NCBI GenBank assembly: GCA_020343715.1
Contig: CP070808.1
Span: 214,649-221,057, forward strand
Reading direction: 5' to 3'
DNA length: 6,409 nt
From: Thermoplasmata archaeon
GTDB taxonomy: Archaea; Thermoplasmatota; DTKX01; GCA-020343715
In this document: positions 1-5,321 of the stretch, in pieces
Position numbering within the stretch: the stretch's first letter is position 1
Layout of the letters: every line of letters begins with the position of its first letter
Notes under the pieces: model-generated
Database searches by the model: none
Told to the model about the DNA's origin: nothing
Seen by the model: only the letters and a program-made list of their open reading frames with translations
Translations under genes and position numbers: made by a program

Positions 1-1
1 G

Positions 2-2905
2 CTCCTGGTGTCCCCTTCGGTGGTACTTTCCACCCCGGACGACGACAGCGAGGACAGGGCGAGCTGGACGGTCAACGACTTCATCGAGGGCAAGACGCCC
101 GTGGCCGTCAGCTTCGAGGAGAGCAGTGAGAACTCCACCTACCATCTCTCGGTCCCCAACTCGGCCCTGATCACCCATGCCAACATGGTCATCGAGGGGG
201 TGGAGAGGCCCGAGCTCGTGGGAACGGTTTACGACTTCCGTGACAACACCAGCACCTACGGCTGGGAGGGCTACACCAAGAGCTACCCGCCGGCGGGGAG
301 CCCTTCCACCCTGGGGGGGACCCCCTTCTCAGACCTGGCCTACCAGGAGGTGGCCCGCCTCGACGGTACTACCAGGATGACCTCCACCTCCTGGCAGAAC
401 AACCCGCCGCCCCACGAGTATCCCTTCCACCTGCTCAACATCAAGGTAAACATGACCGACGCGGTGCGTCTCAAGCTGGAATGGCATGGGTACGGGCGAT
501 GCGACGGCAACGACTCCAACGACCACGGGGCGGAGCTATGGGTGTGGAACTACACCAGTACCGAGTGGGAGAAGCTGCGGTCGTACGCGGGCAACGACAC
601 CGGCGACACCATCCAGACCCTATCGTACGTCATCAGGGACATTGACCACTACAGTGACCGCTTCGGGAACGTGTACATGCTGGCCTTCGGCATGAGGGAC
701 GAGAAGGGGCCGATCAGGCCGGAGCTTGGCTCCATCGGCACCGACTACGCAGCGGTCTCGGTGATGAAGAACGGCTCCCTCCAGCAGCCCGTCGACGTCG
801 CGGTCGCCATCGGGGACGATGATGCCTTCTGGAGCCATAGCGGGCCCTTCACTACGAGGGTGACCCTCTCCGACACCGAGGGCCTGAAGGCGGCCATCCA
901 GGCCTACGTCGCCAGCGTCCCACCCTCGATGGTGAACCTGTCGGTCCCGTTCGTGTTCAGCGTCGGGCGGGCCACCTTCGCAGAGGTGCGGGTCCTGTCG
1001 ATATCCGTGGGTGTTCAGGAGTACGACAACCAGGCACCTGAGTTCCTGGGGGCGAGGACGGTCACGATGACCGAGGACGAGGAGCTGCTTCAAGGCCTGG
1101 ACCTCCGGGACCACTTCACCGACGACCTGCAGGGGTCCGACCTCACGTACACCGTGGAGTACATGGAGAACGCCTCGCTGGTGCTGGCCGATATCCACGT
1201 GGACGGGTACAGCGTTAACTTCTATCCCGTGGAGAGTGACTACGCCGGCACCCTGACATTCCGCTTCGCCGCCACCGACGGGTGGGACATGACCACCGTG
1301 TCGGGGGACTTCTGCGTCACCGTCGAGGAGGTCAACGACGCCCCTAGGCTTTACAGCCCCGGCGACCTCATCCTGGACGAGGACGTGCCCTTCGGGTTGA
1401 ACGTCTCCTACTGGGACCCGGACGTCAGGTACGGGGACGTGCTGACCTTCTCCGACGACACGGAGCTGTTCGACATCGACCCCGACACCGGCAGGATCGA
1501 GGTGACGCCCCGGCAGGCGGACACGGGGACCTACGACGTCACCATAACCGTCACCGACTCCCACGGCCTCAAGGACGACATCACATTCGTGGTCACGGTC
1601 ATCGACGTGAACGATGGACCTATCATCGAGGACCCGGGGGTGCTGATGGCCGAGGAGGACGCGCTCCTCGACCACAAATTCAGCGTCTGGGACGAGGACG
1701 GGGACTCGGACTTCACCTGGGTCCTGGTGGGTGGCGTGGGCACCATGAAGCTGGGCCGGTACGACGGTCGCCTCACGTGGATACCCGAGGGCGAGCACGT
1801 GGGCCTGACCAACGTGTCCGTCATCGCCACCGACGTGAGGGGGGCCTCGGACCAGGTCAACATATCCATCCACGTCGTGAACGTCAACGACCCGCCCGTG
1901 CTGGACGTGCCCAGGCCCTCCCAGACGGTGGAGGGGCAGCGGTTCACGTACTCCGTGTTGTTCACCGACCCGGACCTGGAGGAGGACCCCGAGGAGGAGC
2001 ACACATTCTCAGTGGACCCGCCCCTGTTCCCGATACTGCCCGGGGGTGTGGTGGACTTCACGCCCACCAACGCCGACGTGGGGACGCACACGCTCACGCT
2101 CACCGTCACCGACAGGGCGGGCGCCAGCGACTCCCTGGAATGGGAGGTCACCGTCGCCAACGTCAACGAGCCGCCCACCCTTCAGCCCGTGGAGGACCAG
2201 ATTTGGAAGGAGGACGAGCCCGTGCTCCTGGCCATGATTGCATCCGACCCGGACCTGCACGACGTGCTGACCTTCACCGACTCCACCTCGGTGTTCGACA
2301 TCCATCCCAGCACCGGGGAGATCAACTTCACCCCCCTGGAGATGAACGTGGGCCGCCACCAGGTCCGCATCGTGGTCACCGACTCGGGGGGCCTCTACGC
2401 GGACATCTACTTCGAGGTGACGATACAGGCCTACAACGATCCGCCCACGGCCTCCATCCGGGTCGTGACGGTGGACGACGTGCTGGAGGAGGGCGACCAG
2501 CTCTCGCTGGCTGCGGAGGTGGAGGATCCGGACAACATCAACCTGGATTTCTCCTACTTCTGGTACGTGAACGGGAAGGAGCGGGGCAACGATCCCACGC
2601 TGGTGCTCAACGACCTCAAACCGGGGGTCCATCACGTGGAACTGAGGGTGAACGACGGGGACAATGACGCCACAGCCACGTACCAGTTCTCGGTGAAGGA
2701 GGTGGACGACCCGTTCCCGTGGGCGTGGGTGATCGGGGCCATCGTGGCTGCCCTGGTGGTGGCGGTCCTGGGCCTGCGGTCCTTCAAGGCGTTGCAGGAC
2801 ACGGGTGGCGGGAAGGAGGCCGTGGTACCCGAACCCGAGCCCGAGGAGCCCGAGCCCAGCATATACGACGAGGATGGTACCTTCGAGGGCTGGGGAAGAC
2901 GCTAG
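2..2905 (+). CDS. Cell-surface protein with tandem cadherin-like domains and C-terminal membrane anchor (5' partial)
   Basis: Probably a large extracellular adhesin or envelope protein held by one C-terminal transmembrane helix. Numbering is from a GTG at position 8, but the frame is open to the left edge (Leu-Leu precedes it). The hydrophobic run LLVSPSVVL followed by an acidic stretch looks like the end of a signal peptide, so the true start is upstream of the window. Residues about 20-337 form an unassigned beta-rich ectodomain with many N-glycosylation sequons (for example N42, N80, N148, N181, N310). Five cadherin-like domains of about 90 residues follow, ending at xxVND/E-x-P linkers near residues 443, 535, 627, 720 and 810. 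They carry the Asp-rich DPD and TD-x-x-G motifs usual for Ca2+-binding cadherin-like folds. A PKD/Ig-like domain spans about 813-897. A helix at about 905-923 precedes a tail rich in Pro and Glu. The gene ends with TAG and converges on the next gene. The ligand and exact role cannot be told from sequence. Confidence 0.85.
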   Translation, partial: LLVSPSVVLSTPDDDSEDRASWTVNDFIEGKTPVAVSFEESSENSTYHLSVPNSALITHANMVIEGVERPELVGTVYDFRDNTSTYGWEGYTKSYPPAGSPSTLGGTPFSDLAYQEVARLDGTTRMTSTSWQNNPPPHEYPFHLLNIKVNMTDAVRLKLEWHGYGRCDGNDSNDHGAELWVWNYTSTEWEKLRSYAGNDTGDTIQTLSYVIRDIDHYSDRFGNVYMLAFGMRDEKGPIRPELGSIGTDYAAVSVMKNGSLQQPVDVAVAIGDDDAFWSHSGPFTTRVTLSDTEGLKAAIQAYVASVPPSMVNLSVPFVFSVGRATFAEVRVLSISVGVQEYDNQAPEFLGARTVTMTEDEELLQGLDLRDHFTDDLQGSDLTYTVEYMENASLVLADIHVDGYSVNFYPVESDYAGTLTFRFAATDGWDMTTVSGDFCVTVEEVNDAPRLYSPGDLILDEDVPFGLNVSYWDPDVRYGDVLTFSDDTELFDIDPDTGRIEVTPRQADTGTYDVTITVTDSHGLKDDITFVVTVIDVNDGPIIEDPGVLMAEEDALLDHKFSVWDEDGDSDFTWVLVGGVGTMKLGRYDGRLTWIPEGEHVGLTNVSVIATDVRGASDQVNISIHVVNVNDPPVLDVPRPSQTVEGQRFTYSVLFTDPDLEEDPEEEHTFSVDPPLFPILPGGVVDFTPTNADVGTHTLTLTVTDRAGASDSLEWEVTVANVNEPPTLQPVEDQIWKEDEPVLLAMIASDPDLHDVLTFTDSTSVFDIHPSTGEINFTPLEMNVGRHQVRIVVTDSGGLYADIYFEVTIQAYNDPPTASIRVVTVDDVLEEGDQLSLAAEVEDPDNINLDFSYFWYVNGKERGNDPTLVLNDLKPGVHHVELRVNDGDNDATATYQFSVKEVDDPFPWAWVIGAIVAALVVAVLGLRSFKALQDTGGGKEAVVPEPEPEEPEPSIYDEDGTFEGWGRR
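1040..2446 (+). repeat. Five tandem cadherin-like domain repeats within the surface protein
   Basis: At protein level the region splits into five successive units of about 90 residues (roughly residues 344-445, 446-537, 538-629, 630-722 and 723-812). Each has a DPD or D-E-D near its start, a TP-x(4)-G-type turn in the middle, a V-x-V-x-D-x-x-G strand, and a V-x-x-V-N-D/E-x-P linker. Units 2 and 5 are clearly the closest pair: from DVLTF to the linker (residues 477-538 and 752-813) about half the positions are identical by eye. Units 3 and 4 are more diverged. This is domain repetition, not a short DNA tandem repeat. Confidence 0.75.
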
Positions 2906-2911
2906 CGCTAG
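2902..2911. other. 10-bp palindrome carrying the stop codons of both convergent genes
   Basis: CTAGCGCTAG is its own reverse complement. On the plus strand the surface-protein gene reads TAG CGC TAG (2903-2911). On the minus strand the export-family gene reads TAG CGC TAG (2910-2902). Each gene therefore ends in two in-frame TAG codons one codon apart, and the two coding regions are separated by only 2 bp. No T-tract or longer stem lies at the junction, so the palindrome by itself is too short to be a convincing intrinsic terminator. Confidence 0.9.
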
Positions 2912-3735
2912 GCGGAGTCGTCCCGGTCCCTAGCCTCCTGGTTCTTCTGGTCGGTGTACCGCTTGTAGAACAGGAACAGCACCAGGGCGACCACCACGAC
3001 CACCGCTATCATCACGACGCCGGCGACCCAGTTCTCCCTGATTATCTCCATCCCCTCCTCGGCCACGGTGCCGATGAGGAAGCCGGCGATAAGTGCGCCC
3101 ACGCCTACGGCGGAGATTACGTGGGAGGCACGCATGCCGATGGCCCGGCCGATGATGGAGGCGGTGATGCCTCCGGAGCCCTGGAAGGGCACCATGACCC
3201 AGAGGACCAGCCCTATCCATGAGACGGTGCGCAGGCCCGGGTTCTTCTCCAAGGTCTCGCTGCCCTTCTTCTCCACCCAGGTGATGATGCGGCCGATGCC
3301 GGGTATCTTCTTGGCCAGGGGAAGGTTCCACGATATGAACATGGCGCACACCACGTCGACCATGAAGATCAGACCCGTCATCTGCCACTTGGTGAAGCCG
3401 TAGCCGATACCGATGGGTATGATGGACTCCTTGCCCAGGGGCGGGAAGAGGTACGAGAGGGCCATGGCCCCCAGCTGCAGGAACTTGGTGTAGTCCATCA
3501 CGAAGAAAAGGAAGGCGAAGATGGCCGCGGGTATGGCGAAGGGTATGAGCACCTTGAACAGCTTCATCGCCGTGGTGTCCCCGACCTCGATGCCGTCCAG
3601 GGACTCGGCCCAGGTGTGCTTGGTCCCCGGGCTCCTGTCAAGGGGCGAGGCCGCGGGCTGCGTCTCCTCGTCAATCCCCTCAGGTTCCCCATCCTCCCTC
3701 GGCGTCCCGTAGGGCGGGGGCGCTTCGCCTGCCAA
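2908..3735 (-). CDS. Putative small multi-drug export family membrane protein
   Basis: Encodes a 275-residue polytopic membrane protein that resembles the family named 'putative small multi-drug export protein' (Pfam Sm_multidrug_ex, COG2426). The family's transport function is not well proven, so the substrate is unknown. Residues 1-56 are a hydrophilic extension rich in Pro and acidic residues. Hydrophobic segments follow at about 59-80, 84-98, 104-138, 170-188, 203-224 and 236-257, then a short charged C-terminus. Family-like motifs are GKESIIPIGIGYG (101-113), with the conserved Pro-x-Gly, and VPFQGSGGITASIIG (182-196), matching the usual P-x-x-G-[ST]-G loop. The start is TTG, chosen because GGAGG lies 9 nt upstream and a BRE/TATA promoter sits just before it. 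The alternative ATG at codon 57 would remove the extension but has a poor ribosome binding site. The stop is TAG, convergent with the surface-protein gene. The assignment rests on motif recall and could not be checked by profile search. Confidence 0.75.
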   Translation of the reverse strand: MAGEAPPPYGTPREDGEPEGIDEETQPAASPLDRSPGTKHTWAESLDGIEVGDTTAMKLFKVLIPFAIPAAIFAFLFFVMDYTKFLQLGAMALSYLFPPLGKESIIPIGIGYGFTKWQMTGLIFMVDVVCAMFISWNLPLAKKIPGIGRIITWVEKKGSETLEKNPGLRTVSWIGLVLWVMVPFQGSGGITASIIGRAIGMRASHVISAVGVGALIAGFLIGTVAEEGMEIIRENWVAGVVMIAVVVVVALVLFLFYKRYTDQKNQEARDRDDSA

Positions 3736-3744
3736 TGTGCTGGG

Positions 3745-3749
3745 CCTCC
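3745..3749 (-). promoter_or_regulatory. Ribosome binding site for the TTG-started export-family gene
   Basis: GGAGG on the minus strand, 9 nt upstream of the TTG at 3735-3733. This is the main reason for preferring the TTG over the internal ATG at 3567-3565. Confidence 0.75.
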
Positions 3750-3772
3750 GTTATTGTGAACCCCGAGTGGGG

Positions 3773-3785
3773 ATTTAACCTTTCG
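3773..3785 (-). promoter_or_regulatory. Archaeal BRE/TATA promoter of the export-family gene
   Basis: Read on the minus strand the sequence is CGAAAGG followed by TTAAAT, a purine-rich BRE directly before an AT-rich TATA box, in an otherwise GC-rich region. Transcription would start about 20-26 nt downstream, near 3750-3755, giving a short leader that would still have to include the GGAGG. The box lies in the 78-bp gap after the phosphoesterase gene on the same strand, so this gene probably has its own promoter instead of depending on read-through. Confidence 0.65.
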
Positions 3786-3813
3786 CTCCCCCGTTCAGCG
3801 CGATGAGAAGCTG

Positions 3814-4587
3814 TCAGCCCTCCTCCTCGGGGACCAGGGAGCCCAGGCGGCCCAGGTGGATGCCGTCCACCAGGTAGACCTCGGCGTTCTCCAGGTCCAC
3901 GTAGCCCCTGGTGAGGAGCGGGCCCAGGCCCTCGTAGTCGGGCCGATTGAGGGGGGTCCCCGAGAGGAGCTCGTTGAAGGGAGGCATCAGGATGACCTCC
4001 GGGTCCACGGGCCCGTACCTCTCCACCACGTGCTCGCCCGTGAGGCGGGTGCGGAACCACGCCGGCTCCCGCAAGCGGTGCCCCAGCCTGTCGGTGAACT
4101 CCACCGAGGGGTGGTTGTGGGCCAGCACCAGGAAATCGGCGGACATCACCTCCTGCAACGGCCAGGTGTGGCCGTGGCACAGGCCCAGACCGTGGACGCG
4201 GGCCCCGCGGGCCCCGTGGACCGTCAGGTGCTTGCGGTAGGGGACCCATGCCTCCAGGTCGCCGTCGTGGTTGCCCTTGATCAGGTGGATCTCCCCGACC
4301 ATGTCCGCCAGCTCGCCTATGGCGGTCGGCAGCTCCGACTCCTCCTGCCGGGAGGGTGTGTGGACGGAGTCCTTGATGTCGCCCACCAGCGCCAACACGT
4401 CCACCCCGTGGGCCTCGACCAGGGCGTGGAGCCGGGCGACGATGCCCCTCGTCGAGGAGGGCATGTGCCATCCCTCCTCGGCCATCCGCCGCTCCAGGCC
4501 CATGTGCAGGTCCGCCGCCACCAGGACCGTCGCGTCGTCGGCCCTGGCCAGCAGGGCCCGCTCGCCTGGGACGGGCTGGACTTCCAT
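3814..4587 (-). CDS. ICC-like / SbcD-related archaeal metallophosphoesterase
   Basis: A 257-residue calcineurin-like metallophosphoesterase of the archaeal ICC-like type (COG1407, SbcD/Mre11-related), a cytoplasmic dinuclear-metal phosphodiesterase or phosphatase. The metal-site motifs appear in order: D26-x-H28 in VAADLHMGLE, G69-D70-x-x-D73 in LVGDIKD, G105-N106-H107-D108 in KGNHDGD, H138-G-H140 in LCHGHTW, and A156-H157-N158-H159-P in VLAHNHPS, where the more usual Gly of GHxH is Ala. Length fits a single-domain family member and there is no C-terminal nuclease capping domain. The frame stays open upstream to 5064, but that part is antisense to gfcR. I chose the ATG at 4587 because the protein then begins with a family-like N-terminus and a TATA-like box lies about 27 nt upstream. 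No Shine-Dalgarno sequence precedes it, so the mRNA is probably leaderless. The gene is divergent from gfcR. Physiological substrate is unknown. Bacterial relatives include DNA-repair-associated PdeM, but no repair genes are nearby here. Confidence 0.85.
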   Translation of the reverse strand: MEVQPVPGERALLARADDATVLVAADLHMGLERRMAEEGWHMPSSTRGIVARLHALVEAHGVDVLALVGDIKDSVHTPSRQEESELPTAIGELADMVGEIHLIKGNHDGDLEAWVPYRKHLTVHGARGARVHGLGLCHGHTWPLQEVMSADFLVLAHNHPSVEFTDRLGHRLREPAWFRTRLTGEHVVERYGPVDPEVILMPPFNELLSGTPLNRPDYEGLGPLLTRGYVDLENAEVYLVDGIHLGRLGSLVPEEEG

Positions 4588-4611
4588 GGGGTTCGAATGC
4601 CCCGGTCCAGA

Positions 4612-4617
4612 GATAAG
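4612..4617 (-). promoter_or_regulatory. TATA-like box for a leaderless phosphoesterase transcript
   Basis: CTTATC on the minus strand, centred about 27 nt upstream of the A of the phosphoesterase ATG, the distance expected when transcription begins at the start codon. The bases just upstream of the ATG (gcattcgaacccc) contain no Shine-Dalgarno sequence, in agreement. The box is a weak match, and a second AT-rich element at 4646-4655 (TATAATAAG on this strand) could serve instead with a leader of roughly 38 nt. Confidence 0.45.
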
Positions 4618-4645
4618 GGTTTGGGGGTGCTGGCGGGCAGAGAAG

Positions 4646-4655
4646 CTTATTATAC
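4646..4655 (+). promoter_or_regulatory. TATA box of the gfcR-lysS transcription unit
   Basis: CTTATTATAC is the most AT-rich stretch between the divergent genes. Transcription would start near 4675-4678, leaving a leader of about 20 nt that includes the ribosome binding site. It overlaps the left arm of an inverted repeat at 4649-4670. Confidence 0.6.
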
Positions 4656-4670
4656 GAAGGTACGCATAAT
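4649..4670. promoter_or_regulatory. Inverted repeat overlapping the gfcR promoter, candidate operator
   Basis: Two 8-bp arms, ATTATACG and CGCATAAT, are reverse complements at 7 of 8 positions and are separated by the 6-nt spacer AAGGTA. The element starts inside the TATA box and ends just before the predicted transcription start. This is where a repressor dimer would block TBP/TFB or polymerase. GfcR itself, encoded immediately downstream, is an obvious but unproven candidate to bind it. Confidence 0.45.
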
Positions 4671-4679
4671 CGACCGACC

Positions 4680-4686
4680 GAGGGGG
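4680..4686 (+). promoter_or_regulatory. Ribosome binding site of gfcR
   Basis: GAGGGGG lies 9 nt upstream of the ATG at 4696. It fixes the start within a frame that stays open far upstream across the antisense of the phosphoesterase gene. Confidence 0.65.
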
Positions 4687-4695
4687 CCGAAGAAC

Positions 4696-5304
4696 ATGCC
4701 CGAGGACAACGGCACCGACAAGTGGCTCAGCTCCGCCAGGGAGCTCCAGGCCAAGGGCCTGACGGTAGCAGAGATCGCCCAGGAGCTGAACGTGTCCGTG
4801 GCCACCGTGGAGTGGCTCGTGACCAGGCAGCTGGAGAAGGAGACCCCTCCCCCCGCCGACGTGAAGATCGGATGGCGCTCCATAGGCGTCAGGGGCCGGC
4901 GCATCAACCAGATATCCGAGATACTGGTGGACATAATAATCGAGGAGATGGAGAAGGGGGACATGGAGATGGACGCCGTCTGCGGCGTGGCCATCAACGG
5001 CATACCCTTCGCCACCAGCATCTCCACCAGCCTCGACACCGACCTGGTCATCGTGAGGCCCCACGTGGGCGACCGGCAGGACGTGGGCATCCTGTCCTCC
5101 AACTTCGCCAGCGTGGCGGGCAAGAAGGTGGTGGTCGTCGACGACGTCATCGGCAGCGGGGACACCCTCAGCCAGGTCCTGGGCCTGCTCCGGGATGCGG
5201 GTGCCAACCCCATCCTGGCCGTAGTGGTGATCAACAAGACCTCCAGGGACAGCATCGAGGGAGTCCCGCTCCGGGCGTTGGTGCGCGCCCGGACCGTGCT
5301 CTGA
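4696..5304 (+). CDS. gfcR: GfcR-type transcriptional regulator (HTH plus phosphoribosyltransferase-like domain)
   Basis: A 202-residue protein of the archaeal GfcR family, often annotated as 'orotate phosphoribosyltransferase-like protein'. In haloarchaea GfcR regulates sugar-catabolism genes; the role in this organism is inferred, not shown. Residues about 11-44 form a helix-turn-helix (GLTVAEIAQELNVSVATVEW). A linker leads to a type I PRTase-like fold at about 58-200. The PRPP-binding signature VVVVDDVIGSGDT (145-157) keeps both acidic residues and the glycine-rich turn, so PRPP or a related ligand could bind. GVAINGIPFATS (97-108) lies where the pyrophosphate loop is expected. The ATG at 4696 is supported by the ribosome binding site and by the HTH beginning soon after. 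The gene is divergent from the phosphoesterase and is followed after 17 bp by lysS, suggesting co-transcription. The HTH makes a purely enzymatic orotate phosphoribosyltransferase unlikely. Confidence 0.88.
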   Translation: MPEDNGTDKWLSSARELQAKGLTVAEIAQELNVSVATVEWLVTRQLEKETPPPADVKIGWRSIGVRGRRINQISEILVDIIIEEMEKGDMEMDAVCGVAINGIPFATSISTSLDTDLVIVRPHVGDRQDVGILSSNFASVAGKKVVVVDDVIGSGDTLSQVLGLLRDAGANPILAVVVINKTSRDSIEGVPLRALVRARTVL

Positions 5305-5310
5305 GCCAAC

Positions 5311-5315
5311 GAGGG
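5311..5315 (+). promoter_or_regulatory. Ribosome binding site of lysS
   Basis: GAGGG in the 17-bp gap after gfcR, 6 nt before the GTG start. It supports independent initiation of lysS on a shared mRNA. Confidence 0.6.
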
Positions 5316-5321
5316 ACCGGC

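Noticed and set aside
620..2002. Long open frame of 460 codons on the minus strand inside the surface-protein gene
   Set aside because: It mirrors the high-GC third-position bias of the real gene. The translation is rich in Val, Gly, His and Asp with no recognisable domain, and there is no promoter or ribosome binding site.
1777..2667. Plus-strand open frame of 296 codons overlapping the surface-protein gene in another frame
   Set aside because: The composition is Arg/Gly/Pro-rich low complexity expected from an off-frame reading of GC-rich DNA, and it lies wholly inside a well-supported coding region.
3761..3772. Small hairpin CCCC-GAGT-GGGG between the TATA box and the ribosome binding site of the export-family gene
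   Set aside because: A 4-bp stem in GC-rich DNA is expected by chance. It lies mostly upstream of the predicted transcript start and has no T-tract, so I do not call it a terminator or regulator.
4588..4603. GGTTCGAAT string resembling the T-loop of a tRNA gene
   Set aside because: The flanking arms do not pair properly (G-G next to the loop and T-C at the outer end), and no acceptor, D or anticodon arm can be built on either side, which is coding sequence or promoter.
3856..4695. Upstream extension of the gfcR frame to give a 482-residue protein
   Set aside because: The extra part is antisense to the metallophosphoesterase and has no domain. The ATG at 4696 has a ribosome binding site and a TATA box at the right distances.
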